From assembly GCF_000239815.1 (NCBI RefSeq), contig NZ_CAFK01000014.1, forward strand, positions 1 through 64,000: DNA of 64,000 bases, read 5' to 3'. The translations under genes and the position numbers were made by a program. This DNA comes from Bradyrhizobium sp. STM 3843. Its GTDB lineage: Bacteria; Pseudomonadota; Alphaproteobacteria; Rhizobiales; Xanthobacteraceae. The notes under the pieces are model-generated. The model was not told the origin of the DNA and made no database searches. It saw only the letters and a program-made list of their open reading frames with translations. This document shows, piece by piece, positions 44,034-53,300 of the stretch; position 1 is the stretch's first letter; every line of letters begins with the position of its first letter.

Positions 44034-45308
44034 ATGCTTGCCCCCTCCTCCGCCGCTCCCGAAACCGCCGGCATATCCAAGACCGCGCTCGATCGGATCG
44101 ATGCGCATCTCAAGAGCCGCTACATCGACACCGGCCGTTTCCCGGGCACCCAGCTGCTGATCTATCGGCGGGGGAAGGTGGTTCACAGAAGTTCGCAAGG
44201 CCTGGCCGATGTCGAACGGAAGGTCCCGGTCAAGGACGATACGATCTATCGCATCTACTCCATGACCAAGCCGATCACCTCGGTCGCCTTCATGATGCTG
44301 GTCGAGGAAGGCAAGGTCGCGCTCGACGAGCCCGTCGCCAAATACATTCCGGAATGGAAGGATCTCGGCGTGTTCGTCGCCGGCACCGCGCCCGCGTTCA
44401 TGACCCGGCCACCGGCCCGGCCGATGCTGATCCTCGACCTGCTGCGTCACACCTCAGGGCTCACCTACGGCTTCCAGCAGCGCTCCAATGTCGACGCGGC
44501 CTATCGCGAGGCGAAGATTGCCGCCGTCGACATGGTTGGGACCTTGCAATCGATGATCGACAATCTGGCAAAGATCCCGCTGGAATTCTCGCCTGGAGAG
44601 GCCTGGAACTACTCGGTTTCCGCCGATGTCGTCGGCTATCTCATCGGCAAGATCGCCGACCGGCCGTTCGAGCAATTTCTCAAGGAGCGCATCTTCGACC
44701 CGCTCGGCATGAGCGACACCGATTTCCACGTGCCGGCCGCCAAGGCGCACCGGCTCGCCGCCTGCTATTCGGCCGACGCAGGTGGTGGCATCTCGTTCCA
44801 TGCCGGAGAACGCAAGGGTGGCTTCGTGCTGCAGGACGATCCGGCCAGCAGCACCTTCCTTTCGCGACCGGATTTCATCTCTGGCGGCGGCGGCCTGTGC
44901 TCGACCGTCCCGGACTATCTCACCTTCTGTCGCGCGCTGATCAATGGTGGTGAACTCGACGGCGTCCGCCTCCTGGGCCCGAAGACGCTGAAGCTGATGA
45001 CCTCGAACCACCTGCCCGGCGGCGTCGATCTGCCCACGATGTCGCGCTCGATGTTCGCTGAGGCGGCCTATAACGGCATCGGCTTTGGCCTGGGCTTCTC
45101 GGTGACGATGGACCCGACCAAGACATTGATCCCCGGCACCGCCGGCGAATTTGCCTGGGGCGGAGCGGCGTCGACGGCATTCTGGATCGATCCGGCCGAG
45201 GAGCTGATCACGATCTTCATGACCCAGGTGTTGCCGTCGAACGCCTATCCAATCCGGCGTGAGCTTCGCACCATGGTGTATGCCGCGATCAGCGAAAGCA
45301 ACGTGTAA
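44034..45308 (+). CDS. beta-lactamase-fold serine hydrolase (class C / esterase family)
   Basis: This serine hydrolase of the penicillin-binding/EstB group has 424 residues. The nucleophile motif SxxK is Ser76-Met-Thr-Lys79, and the YxN-equivalent is Tyr193-Ser-Val, as in family VIII esterases. No signal peptide is visible, so it is probably cytoplasmic and an esterase, not a secreted beta-lactamase. A KTG-like third motif is not obvious. The gene is divergent from the dioxygenase gene and stands alone. Confidence 0.88.
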   Translation: MLAPSSAAPETAGISKTALDRIDAHLKSRYIDTGRFPGTQLLIYRRGKVVHRSSQGLADVERKVPVKDDTIYRIYSMTKPITSVAFMMLVEEGKVALDEPVAKYIPEWKDLGVFVAGTAPAFMTRPPARPMLILDLLRHTSGLTYGFQQRSNVDAAYREAKIAAVDMVGTLQSMIDNLAKIPLEFSPGEAWNYSVSADVVGYLIGKIADRPFEQFLKERIFDPLGMSDTDFHVPAAKAHRLAACYSADAGGGISFHAGERKGGFVLQDDPASSTFLSRPDFISGGGGLCSTVPDYLTFCRALINGGELDGVRLLGPKTLKLMTSNHLPGGVDLPTMSRSMFAEAAYNGIGFGLGFSVTMDPTKTLIPGTAGEFAWGGAASTAFWIDPAEELITIFMTQVLPSNAYPIRRELRTMVYAAISESNV

Positions 45309-45335
45309 GAAAGAAGGGGCGATTGTTGCAGCAAA

Positions 45336-45362
45336 GCCGCGCGCGGAACATCCGCGCGTGGC
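45336..45362 (+). terminator. hairpin downstream of the hydrolase gene
   Basis: GCCGCGCGCGGA, loop ACA, and TCCGCGCGTGGC form a strong 12-base-pair stem with one G-T pair, starting 28 bases after the hydrolase stop. No T run follows, so it may be a processing or pause site and not a standard intrinsic terminator. Confidence 0.45.
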
Positions 45363-45569
45363 AGCAAGACGCTTGGCCAATGCCGTTCCTTGCTTCTATG
45401 TTGGCCACGATGTGAGCGGCGTCTTTCAACAACATGTGTTGCAAAAGTGACCGCCGCAGCCTGATATCCTGCAGCCTATCAAGAACTGACCAGCGCGACC
45501 TCCACGCTCTGCTCTTCCTGCTTCGGCTCGCCGAACGAAGGGGTAAGCGCAAGTATAACGGGACCCCAG

Positions 45570-47084
45570 TTGCCGAAACTCTCCCTGCCTGTCCGGCTTG
45601 CGCTCCTGGTCGCAGGGACCACGCTGCCCTTGATCCTCTTCGCGGGCGGCATCGTCTTTCACAATTACGTGCAGGACCGCAGCGACGCACGCCAGCGCGT
45701 GCTGGATACGGTGCGCAGCATTCGTTTGACGCTCGACGCCGAGATGCAAAGGATGACGGGGGGCGTGCAGGTGCTCGCGCTGACGGATGCGCTGACCTCC
45801 GGCGATTTCGAGCGCTTCCGCCCGATTGCACTCGGCTTTCTCAACCAATACGGCCGGGATGGCACCATTCTCGTCGCCGACAGCAACGGACGTCAGCTGT
45901 TCTCCTCGACAACCACGGACACGGCGAGCCTGCCGCCGCGCAACAACATGGACATCGTCGAGCGGGTCTTCAGGACACGGCAGGTGCAATATTCGAACCT
46001 GTTCTTCGGCGCCGTGAAGAAGAGCCAGATCATCACGGTGGAGGTCCCCGTGTTTCGCGACGGCGACATGGTTTACGAGATCGTCTTCAGCCCGCCGATC
46101 ACAATGTTCCAGATCATCCTGGACAAGCAGCTGCCGAGCGCGGACTGGACGCTGTCATTGCTCGACCGCAACGGCGTCGTCTTCGCCCGCATTCCCAATC
46201 CCACCGATTCGATCGGCAAGCGCGCTTCCGATTCCGTCTACGACGCGATGATGCGACAGCAGGAAGCGACCCTCTCGACCGTCTCACTCGACGGCGTGGC
46301 GCTGATGTCGAGCTTCACCCATTCCGCCCTCACCGGCTGGATCATCGGCGCCGGCATTGCCGAACACTCGCTGGTCGCGCCACTGTGGCGCAACCTCGCC
46401 ATCACCAGTCTGATCGGCGGGGTAATGCTTGCGATCGGCCTGGCCTTCGCGGTGCGAATGGCCACAACGATCGCGCGCGGCGAGATGCTGCACGATCTCC
46501 TGATCGAGGAGCTCAATCATCGCGTCAAGAACACGCTCGCCATCCTGCAAGCGATCGCCGTGCAGACCTTCCGCAGTGCAAGCCGCACCGAGCGCGAGAA
46601 GTTCGAGGGGCGGCTCGGCGCGCTCGCGGAGGCGCACAATCTGCTCAGCAAGGAGAAATGGCAGGGCTCCGAGCTCGACGACGTGATCGCGCGCGTGCTG
46701 AAGCCCTATCAGCTGAACAGCCCCGACCGCATCCGGATGTCCGGCCCCGAAGTGCCATTGTCGCCGCGGCTCGCCGTCGTGCTCTCGATGATCGTGCACG
46801 AGATCGCGACCAATGCTGCGAAATATGGCGCGCTATCCAATGACGTCGGAACGGTGGATCTCTCCTGGGAGCTGATTGTCGACAAGGATGCGGTCAAGCC
46901 GCACGCCAAGCTCAGGATGGTCTGGCGCGAATCCGGTGGGCCCGTGGTGGCAGCGCCGATCCGGCGCGGCTTCGGCTCGAGGCTGATCGAGCGCAGCGCG
47001 CGCGACCAGCTCGGCGGCGAAGCCACCGTCGACTTCCTGCCGCGCGGCGTGGTCTACACCATCACCTGCGCGATCGAGCAGTGA
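45570..47084 (+). CDS. HWE-family membrane sensor histidine kinase
   Basis: This sensor kinase has 504 residues. A first membrane helix (about 8-30) and a second (about 272-297) enclose a periplasmic sensor of about 240 residues that resembles a double-Cache domain. The cytoplasmic HWE kinase has the phospho-acceptor His317 in EELNHRVKNTLAIL, Asn414 in HEIATNAAKYGAL, and the defining W-x-E at Trp451-Arg-Glu453. The start is a TTG at 45570, with only a weak GGGA upstream. No response regulator gene is adjacent, so it acts as an orphan kinase, perhaps in the general stress or light/redox networks common for HWE kinases in rhizobia. Confidence 0.9.
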   Translation: MPKLSLPVRLALLVAGTTLPLILFAGGIVFHNYVQDRSDARQRVLDTVRSIRLTLDAEMQRMTGGVQVLALTDALTSGDFERFRPIALGFLNQYGRDGTILVADSNGRQLFSSTTTDTASLPPRNNMDIVERVFRTRQVQYSNLFFGAVKKSQIITVEVPVFRDGDMVYEIVFSPPITMFQIILDKQLPSADWTLSLLDRNGVVFARIPNPTDSIGKRASDSVYDAMMRQQEATLSTVSLDGVALMSSFTHSALTGWIIGAGIAEHSLVAPLWRNLAITSLIGGVMLAIGLAFAVRMATTIARGEMLHDLLIEELNHRVKNTLAILQAIAVQTFRSASRTEREKFEGRLGALAEAHNLLSKEKWQGSELDDVIARVLKPYQLNSPDRIRMSGPEVPLSPRLAVVLSMIVHEIATNAAKYGALSNDVGTVDLSWELIVDKDAVKPHAKLRMVWRESGGPVVAAPIRRGFGSRLIERSARDQLGGEATVDFLPRGVVYTITCAIEQ

Positions 47085-47090
47085 GGGCTT

Positions 47091-47825
47091 TCAGCCGAAC
47101 CTCTGGAGCGCGGGAAACGTCTCCAGCAGCCAGATGCTGAAGCTCGACACCGCGCCGGTCAGAAAGCCGACGCCGGTTGCGATCATCAGCACGCCCATCG
47201 CGCGCTCGACATTGACGAGATGGCCGCGCATCCGCGCAAACAGCGTCGAGAATTGCTCGACCATGAAGGCCGCGATCAGGAAGGGAATTCCGAGCCCCGC
47301 AGAATAGACGGCAAGCAGCCCGGCGCCCTTGGCGACGGTGGCCTCCGCCGCGGCGATCGACAGGATTGCCGCCAGGATCGGACCGATGCAGGGGGTCCAG
47401 CCGAAGGCAAATGCAAGCCCCATCACATAGGCCCCCCACAACCCGACGGGCTTCGGGATCGTCAGCCGCCCCTCGCGCATCAAGAGGCTGATCCGGGTGA
47501 GCCCCAGGAAATGCAAGCCCATCACGATGATGACGATGCCCGCGAGGATCGACAGTTCTTGCGACCAGGCCCGGATCAATTCTCCGATCAGCGAGGCGCT
47601 CGCGCCCAGCATCACGAATACGGTCGAGAAACCGAGCACGAACAGCGCTGCCGAGATCATCACGGCGCGCTGCGAGGCCGCGGACGGCTCATCGCTCTCG
47701 ATATGCTCGATCGTGGCGCCGGTCAGATAGACCAGATAGGGCGGGACCAGCGGCAGCACGCAGGGCGAGAGGAAGCTGACCAGGCCGGCAATGAGCGCAG
47801 CCGGAATCGACACGTTTTGAATCAT
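47091..47825 (-). CDS. ccdA: CcdA-type thiol-disulfide transporter (cytochrome c biogenesis)
   Basis: This inner-membrane protein passes reducing equivalents from cytoplasmic thioredoxin to periplasmic thiols for cytochrome c maturation. It has 244 residues with six helices. The two conserved cysteines are in LSPCVLPLVPPYL (helix 1) and FGWTPCIGPIL (helix 4). I chose the ATG at 47825. It stands alone with no ccm genes, converging on the HWE kinase gene with only a few bases between stops. Confidence 0.92.
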   Translation of the reverse strand: MIQNVSIPAALIAGLVSFLSPCVLPLVPPYLVYLTGATIEHIESDEPSAASQRAVMISAALFVLGFSTVFVMLGASASLIGELIRAWSQELSILAGIVIIVMGLHFLGLTRISLLMREGRLTIPKPVGLWGAYVMGLAFAFGWTPCIGPILAAILSIAAAEATVAKGAGLLAVYSAGLGIPFLIAAFMVEQFSTLFARMRGHLVNVERAMGVLMIATGVGFLTGAVSSFSIWLLETFPALQRFG

Positions 47826-48049
47826 GCAATACCTGCAAAGTCCTCGCCGGAGCACAACGCCAGCAGCCCGCGCTGCGCCGCCTCATGCCGCCAATGCAGG
47901 AAATACGCAAGAGATGCGCGGCTGGTTACGCTGACCACCCTCCCCTGTGAACCGGGTTATCAGCCATTTCAACCGGGCGGGGCCGCCAGGGCCCGGTTGC
48001 TCCGATCACAAACGCGCCATCAATCGTGTCCAGCGGACACGGTAACCAT

Positions 48050-48322
48050 CTACTTGACGAGCCGCAGCAGCGGACGCCGGCGCTGGCCTGGCTGAAGCTT
48101 GGGATCGCGCAACTTGTTCGGATTGTCGGCTTGCACCATTTCGTCGCACAAGCTCTTGAGATCCTCCTCGCTCAGGTCATTGAGCTTCATTCGGAGGTCG
48201 AGCACTGCGACCGAAACCAGATGGGCCGTATCCCGATGTCCTGCCACGGCCAGCGCCGCGCGGCATTGCTCGAGGGTGGCAAGCACAGCAAGCAACTGTT
48301 CGTCTGAATGAGGCACAGCCAT
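48050..48322 (-). CDS. small conserved-looking protein of unknown function
   Basis: I do not recognise this 90-residue protein. It is predicted helical (VPHSDEQLLAVLATLEQCRAAL ... HLVSVAVLDLRMKLNDLSEEDLKSLCDEM) with a basic C-terminus (RRRPLLRLVK). Regular coding-like use of third positions and a sensible amphipathic pattern suggest a real gene. No strong ribosome-binding site is seen. It is separated by about 220 bases from ccdA on the same strand. Confidence 0.6.
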   Translation of the reverse strand: MAVPHSDEQLLAVLATLEQCRAALAVAGHRDTAHLVSVAVLDLRMKLNDLSEEDLKSLCDEMVQADNPNKLRDPKLQPGQRRRPLLRLVK

Positions 48323-48793
48323 ATTCCGTTTCTAGCTGACAACGACGTCCAGGCGGATGGATCCCGCCCCGCCCATGGACCACAGATGCGTCATGTCTTT
48401 CCCCCTCTTGTCACCCGCGGCTCCCATAAACCGCCGGGCTCACCACCACATGAGCCCACGTGACAGGCAACTCGATGCGATGCCCACTAAACGCATCTGT
48501 CAACCTGGCAAACCGTTCATCATAATAACACGAGGGACCACCGTGTTCGATTACCATTTCGCCGCCGCACGATGAAAAAGCCTCGATTTCGCGTGTTCCC
48601 CTCGAGATACCCTTGAGATCTTGCCCATTCGCACTTGCAATCCCACCGCCAACGGTACGTTGATGCGGCCCAGAGCGGCGAGCCGCCCGCTCCGGCATGG
48701 AATGTTGATCAATTTCTGGCGCAAAATCCATGGCGCGGAACCAACGATGTCCGTAATTTGGCGGAATCAGTCTAGCAGGCGGAGAAAGCTTGT
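48323..48793. other. gene-free divergent region upstream of the LysR gene
   Basis: These 471 bases separate the small unknown gene and the LysR gene. A minus-strand frame (48411-49025) runs through the region but begins inside the LysR gene and has no start signal, so I do not call it. A CACGTG palindrome and an 8-base TTGATCAA occur, neither long enough to assign. Nothing else is evident. Confidence 0.45.
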
Positions 48794-50023
48794 ATGCGCT
48801 TTGTGGTGGAACAGGGCGTTCCTCAGGATGAACACCGGACCGATGATCCGGACCAGCCCGCGCTCGACACGCCCGGCCTTGCGGAGACAGCCGCGCCTGG
48901 CTTGCTTGCAAGCGAATCCCCCATGGCCGACACCAGCGCGAACACTTCGGCCGCCAGCAAGCCGCCGCTGCGCGGGCCGGCCAGCAGATTTGGATCCACC
49001 AAGGCGACGACCGCGAAATCACCACTTGCCAGCCTGACCGATTGGGACGCGGCGCGGATCTTTCTGGAAGTCGCGCGCTCAGGCAGCTTCCGCTCGGCCG
49101 CCGAACGGTTGAGTCTCTCGATCAACGCGGTGCGCCGCCGGATTGATGATTTCGAACGGCAGGTCGGCGCCACACTCTTCACCCGGGACGTGCATGGGGC
49201 CAGGCTCACTGATGACGGCGCGCTGGTGGTGTCCGCCGTCGAACGGATGGAGGCCGCCTCGTTCGAGCTCTTGCGCGCCGGCGACAGTCTTGCCAACGCA
49301 GCCTCCGGCGAGGTGAGGGTCGCAGTGACTGAAGGGCTCGGCACGTTCTGGCTCGCGCCGCGCCTGGTCGAATTTCAACAGACGTTTCCAAACATCCTGA
49401 TTGATCTCCACTGCGCGATGCGCTCCGCGGACGTGTCGCGGCATGAGGCTGACATCGCCATCCATCTGTCGCGGCCGGCTGCGCTTGATGTCAAACTGGT
49501 CAGGCTCGGCCGCATGCACCTGATGCTCTTCGCGAGCCGGAAATACCTGGACATACACGGTTCGCCCAAAACGGTTGACGACATCGGAAAACATCGCTTG
49601 GTGATACAGGTGGCGGACGAAGCCGCAGCCAACGAAGCCTTCGCGAGCATGTTTCCCGGCTATGACCAGCGTGACCTGGTGGTGATGAGAACCAATGTCT
49701 CGAGTGCAAACTACTGGGCCGTCGCCCACGGTGCCGGAATCGGGGTATTTCCCACCTATGCCTGTGCGCTAGGCGGGAAGATCATACCGCTTGAGGTTGA
49801 TTTGAGATGGTCATACGATATCTGGCTGACGTATCATGCGACGAGTGGCCGCATCCCTAGGGTGCGCCACATGATCGACTGGCTGGTGGAGGCCTTTAAC
49901 CCTGGCAAATACCCGTGGTTTAAGGACGAATTCATCCATCCACAGCAACTTAAAACAGTATATATGGGTGAACCCCTGACCCATCTGTTCGGGGGATTTT
50001 CAACCGAAGGACGGTATGACTAG
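48794..50023 (+). CDS. LysR-family transcriptional regulator with long N-terminal extension
   Basis: This regulator has 409 residues, about 100 more than usual. The helix-turn-helix does not begin until residue 78: WDAARIFLEVARSGSFRSAAERLSLSINAVRRRIDDFERQVGATLFTR. The first 77 residues are polar and probably disordered. The effector domain carries VRVAVTEGLGTFWLAPRLVEFQ. A GGAGAAAG sequence precedes the ATG at 48794; an inner ATG at 48923 is an alternative. The stop codon touches the ATG of an XRE regulator gene, so the two regulators are made together. Confidence 0.88.
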   Translation: MRFVVEQGVPQDEHRTDDPDQPALDTPGLAETAAPGLLASESPMADTSANTSAASKPPLRGPASRFGSTKATTAKSPLASLTDWDAARIFLEVARSGSFRSAAERLSLSINAVRRRIDDFERQVGATLFTRDVHGARLTDDGALVVSAVERMEAASFELLRAGDSLANAASGEVRVAVTEGLGTFWLAPRLVEFQQTFPNILIDLHCAMRSADVSRHEADIAIHLSRPAALDVKLVRLGRMHLMLFASRKYLDIHGSPKTVDDIGKHRLVIQVADEAAANEAFASMFPGYDQRDLVVMRTNVSSANYWAVAHGAGIGVFPTYACALGGKIIPLEVDLRWSYDIWLTYHATSGRIPRVRHMIDWLVEAFNPGKYPWFKDEFIHPQQLKTVYMGEPLTHLFGGFSTEGRYD

Positions 50024-50419
50024 ATGAACAAATCAGCGGCAAAAAAGATGAAGCAGCGCAGCGCCGGCAAGCCCGACATCGAACTTGGCAAGCGCATCCG
50101 GCTGCGGCGCGTCGAACAGAAGATCTCGCAGGCTGAACTCGGCGAGAAGCTCGGCGTCAGCTTCCAGCAGGTCCAGAAGTACGAGAAAGGCGTCAACCGG
50201 GTCGGCGCTGCTCGTCTGCAGCAGATTGCCAACGCGCTCGATGTGCCGGTCACCTTCTTCTATGACGGCGACAGCAAGGCGCGTGAGGTCGAGAGCCTGC
50301 TGTTTCTCGACAGCGCCTTCAGCCTGCGGTTGCTGCGCGCCTACAGCAAGATCAAGGACCAGACGGTACAGCGTCAGCTGGTGTCCCTGATGGAATCGAT
50401 CGCGGCAAACGAGGAATAG
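50024..50419 (+). CDS. XRE-family helix-turn-helix regulator
   Basis: This small DNA-binding protein has 131 residues. The HTH reads LGKRIRLRRVEQKISQAELGEKLGVSFQQVQKYEKGVNRV. The C-terminal helical tail (SLLFLDSAFSLRLLRAYSKIKDQ) probably dimerises. It follows the LysR gene with no gap (TAG then ATG) and no own ribosome-binding site of note, so translation is likely coupled. Proteins of this size and type are frequent in Bradyrhizobium and relatives; the target is unknown. Confidence 0.9.
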   Translation: MNKSAAKKMKQRSAGKPDIELGKRIRLRRVEQKISQAELGEKLGVSFQQVQKYEKGVNRVGAARLQQIANALDVPVTFFYDGDSKAREVESLLFLDSAFSLRLLRAYSKIKDQTVQRQLVSLMESIAANEE

Positions 50420-50784
50420 AAGCGGCCGGATCTGACCTCGTCAGATACGCCACCTCATGCCAGTGAAATATCTTCGCTCGAGGGCGCGACTTGGGGGCGC
50501 CAAGCATGATGCTTGCTCGGGCGAGTTCACTGCATTGCTGTCGACAGGATGAGCCATAGCGGCCGGACGCCCCCGGCCCTAATCGGCCGCAATGGCCGGC
50601 TTTGGCGTTGTGGCACTGTTGGCTTCATCGGGCGTGACGTGCCCTGATCGCCATTCGGCAGCCGCCTTTTTTTGTGGCCGCGACAGGCCCGACGCTCTCC
50701 CAGAATTGCCGGTCCCGACGATCTCATTTTACGGTTAACGCGCGCTGAATCGGCACCTCAAATCAGGCGCGCCGATCGCGCGAC
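50420..50784. other. gene-free region
   Basis: This 365-base gap lies between the convergent XRE and dehydrogenase genes. It contains short inverted G/C stretches (GGCCGCAATGGCCGGC near 50583) and a T-rich run at about 50667-50675 after GGCAGCCGCC that could end plus-strand transcription. Short frames in it lack start signals and coding character. Confidence 0.4.
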
Positions 50785-51864
50785 TTAAAGCGCCTCGATC
50801 ACCGCCTTGGCGACATCGACCGTGCCGCTACCGCCGCCGAACTCAAACGGCTTGACGCCGCCGGCGTAGGCCTGATCCACGGCCCGCTCAATGCGCTCGG
50901 CCGCCTCGGCGGCGCTCTCGATGCCGTGCTTGTCGGCAAGCCAGTCCAGCATCATGGCAGCGGAAAGGATCATGGCGGTCGGGTTGGCCTTGCCCTGGCC
51001 CATGATGTCGGGAGCCGTCCCGTGACACGGCTGGAACACGGCACGGCTGTCGCCGATATCCGCCGAGGGCGCCATGCCCATGCCGCCGATCAGGCCGGCG
51101 GTGAGATCGGAGAGGATGTCGCCGAACATGTTCTCCGTCACCATGACGCCGAAATCCCAAGGGCGCCTCACCAGCATCGCCGCGCAGGCATCGACGTAAA
51201 GCCGCTCGGTCTTGACGTCCGGATGACGTTGAGCCGCCTCGTCGAACATCTCACGAAAGAAGGCGAAGGCCTTGAAGACGTTGGCCTTGTCGACGCAGGT
51301 CAAAGTGCTGCTGCGGCCGCGGGCGCGGCGCCGCTCGGCCAGCTTGAAGGAAAACGCGAACAGGCGCTCCGACGTCTTGCGGGTGATGACGAGCGTCTCG
51401 CGCGCCTCCCCCTCGGTCACGACGCCCTTCCCCATCGAGGCAAACAGGCCTTCGGTCGACTCGCGGATCAGCACGAGATCGATGCCTTTGACGTCGGCGC
51501 CGACGATCGGGCTCGGCACGCCCGGGATCAGCCGCGCCGGCCGCACACCGGCGTAGAGATCGAAGTGAAAGCGCAGCTCGATCTGCGGCGCGATCTCGGT
51601 GTTGTCGGGATAACGCACCGACGGCAGGCCGCAGGCGCCGAGCAGGATCGCGTCCGCCTCCTCACACAGCTTCACGGTCGATTCCGGCATCGAGGTGCCG
51701 GTCGCAAGATAATGGCCGGCGCCGGCCGGCGCTTCCGTAAAACGGAACGAGAGACCCGCTTTGGCCTCGACCTTGCGCAGGACTTCAAGCGCCGGCCGCA
51801 TGACCTCGGGACCGATGCCGTCGCCGGGCAGAACTGCGATGTGGAGGGCGTTGGACGGAAGCAT
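50785..51864 (-). CDS. isocitrate/isopropylmalate dehydrogenase-family enzyme
   Basis: This NAD(P)-dependent oxidative decarboxylase of a 2-hydroxyacid has 359 residues. LPGDGIGPEV starts the fold, RESTEGLFAS and the metal-binding MVTENMFGDILSDLTAGLIGG are intact, and TCVDKANVFK carries the catalytic lysine. It is shorter and more divergent than housekeeping LeuB, so tartrate, malate or 3-isopropylmalate could be the substrate. The ATG at 51864 is chosen; the frame continues into a repeat. The zinc alcohol dehydrogenase gene upstream on the same strand is separated by that repeat. Confidence 0.87.
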   Translation of the reverse strand: MLPSNALHIAVLPGDGIGPEVMRPALEVLRKVEAKAGLSFRFTEAPAGAGHYLATGTSMPESTVKLCEEADAILLGACGLPSVRYPDNTEIAPQIELRFHFDLYAGVRPARLIPGVPSPIVGADVKGIDLVLIRESTEGLFASMGKGVVTEGEARETLVITRKTSERLFAFSFKLAERRRARGRSSTLTCVDKANVFKAFAFFREMFDEAAQRHPDVKTERLYVDACAAMLVRRPWDFGVMVTENMFGDILSDLTAGLIGGMGMAPSADIGDSRAVFQPCHGTAPDIMGQGKANPTAMILSAAMMLDWLADKHGIESAAEAAERIERAVDQAYAGGVKPFEFGGGSGTVDVAKAVIEAL

Positions 51865-51888
51865 CCGAAGGTCCCATGATAAGAAGTG

Positions 51889-51993
51889 GTCATTCCGGGG
51901 CGATGCGAAGCATCGAACTATGGTGCGCAATTGCGCACCTGAGGATCTCGAGATTCCGGGTCCGGTCCTTCCGGACCGTCCCGGAATGACGGG
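51889..51993. repeat. palindromic intergenic repeat, family A (copy 3)
   Basis: The left arm reads GTCATTCCGGGGCGATGCGA and the right arm ends in CCGGAATGACG after GAGATTCCGGGTCCGG. The spacer holds its own hairpin (GGTGCGCAATTGCGCACC). It lies between two minus-strand genes. Confidence 0.75.
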
Positions 51994-52000
51994 ATATCAC

Positions 52001-53068
52001 TTACGGCGTCAGCACCGCGCGGCCGACCAGTCGACCTGTCTGCAGCTCCCGGAGCGCGTCATTGGCCTTGGCGAGCGGCATGGGCGTGACCGGGATCGGC
52101 GCGATCTTCTTCGAGCGGACGAGATCGAGCAGCTCCTGGGTCTCGCGGAGATTGCCCACGTAACTGCCCTGGATGGTGACGGCCTTGATCGGAATCAGCG
52201 GCAGCGCCCAGGGCGCTCCACCCCCGAACAAGCCGACCATCACGAGCTTGCCGCCCTTGGTCAGGCAGTCGAAGCCGAGCTGCGCGGTCGCGGCATTGCC
52301 GACCAGATCGATCGCGGCGCGGATCGGCTCGCCGGCCTTCCTGGTGAGCTGCTCCAGCGCATCGGGCGCCTTGCCGTCGACGGTCGCGAGCGCGCCTGCG
52401 GCCTCAGCCGCCTCGCGCTTCCTGGCATCGATGTCGACCACGATTGCGCCTTTGCCGCCCATCGCCTTCAACAGCGACAGCGCCATCAGGCCGAGGCCGC
52501 CGGCGCCGAAGATCACGATCGGCGTGCCAAAGTCCTTCTCCACCTTCTTCAGCGCGCTGTAGGTGGTGACGCCCGAACAGGCGTAAGGCGCGGTCGTCAC
52601 CGGATCGAGCCCCTTGAGGTCGAGCAGATAGCGCGGATGCGGCACCGTCATGTGGTCGGCATAGCCGCCGTCGCAATACACCCCGAGCGAGGCCGGTTTC
52701 AGGCACATGTTCTCGTCGCCACCGAGGCAGGTGGCGCATTTGCCGCAGCCGATCCAGGGATAGACCAGCGCGACATCTCCGACCTTGAGCCCGCCTTTGT
52801 CGGCCTCGCTGACCTCGGGACCAAAGGCCACGATCTCGCCGGCGCTCTCGTGCCCCATGATCCGCGGCAGCGACACGCCGCGATCCTTCAATGACAGCGG
52901 CTTGCGGCCATGGCCGAGATCATAGCCGCCCTCCCAGATGTGCAGGTCGCTGTGGCAGACGCCGGCCGCCTTGACCTTGACCAGCACCTGCGTGCCCGCC
53001 GGCTGCGGCGTAGGCTCATCCACCTCGGCGAGCGGCGCGTTGAAATCAGTGACCTTGAAGCTCTTCAT
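52001..53068 (-). CDS. zinc-dependent alcohol dehydrogenase (MDR family)
   Basis: This NAD(P)-dependent alcohol dehydrogenase has 355 residues. The catalytic zinc ligands are the cysteine and histidine in GVCHSDLH and GHESAGEIV. The structural zinc has four cysteines in CGKCATCLGGDENMC. The nucleotide motif is GAGGLGLMAL. It resembles AdhA/AdhP-type enzymes for primary alcohols. GGAG lies shortly before the ATG. Confidence 0.92.
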   Translation of the reverse strand: MKSFKVTDFNAPLAEVDEPTPQPAGTQVLVKVKAAGVCHSDLHIWEGGYDLGHGRKPLSLKDRGVSLPRIMGHESAGEIVAFGPEVSEADKGGLKVGDVALVYPWIGCGKCATCLGGDENMCLKPASLGVYCDGGYADHMTVPHPRYLLDLKGLDPVTTAPYACSGVTTYSALKKVEKDFGTPIVIFGAGGLGLMALSLLKAMGGKGAIVVDIDARKREAAEAAGALATVDGKAPDALEQLTRKAGEPIRAAIDLVGNAATAQLGFDCLTKGGKLVMVGLFGGGAPWALPLIPIKAVTIQGSYVGNLRETQELLDLVRSKKIAPIPVTPMPLAKANDALRELQTGRLVGRAVLTP

Positions 53069-53300
53069 GTTTCACTCCAGTCGCGCTGCGCATGGCGTTG
53101 GCGCAGGCCGACAGCTGGCCGGAGAGAACATGTGCTCGAAAGGAGAAGCCGGCCGGCCCTCCGCAAATGTTTCCTCCAGCTGGATTGCGTCCGATTATGC
53201 CGGACTGGTTGATGCTGTCAGGGAAGATTGGCCGGAAAGTCCTTGCGCGGCAAGACGGATCTTGAATCGCCGCGATCATGCCTCTCCGGATCTCAGCGCA

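Noticed and set aside
44034..45308. Secreted class C beta-lactamase (antibiotic resistance)
   Set aside because: There is no signal peptide, and the YSV motif is that of family VIII esterases; a resistance role is not supported.
48705..48712. TTGATCAA as a possible FixK/FNR box before the LysR gene
   Set aside because: It lacks the spacer between the half sites required for a TTGAT-N4-ATCAA box, so it is an 8-base chance palindrome.
48411..49025. Minus-strand frame upstream of the LysR gene with a protein-like C-terminal part (about 60 residues)
   Set aside because: Its start lies inside the LysR gene on the other strand, there is no ribosome-binding site, and the first two thirds look non-coding. 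A shorter gene or remnant cannot be excluded but is not supported.
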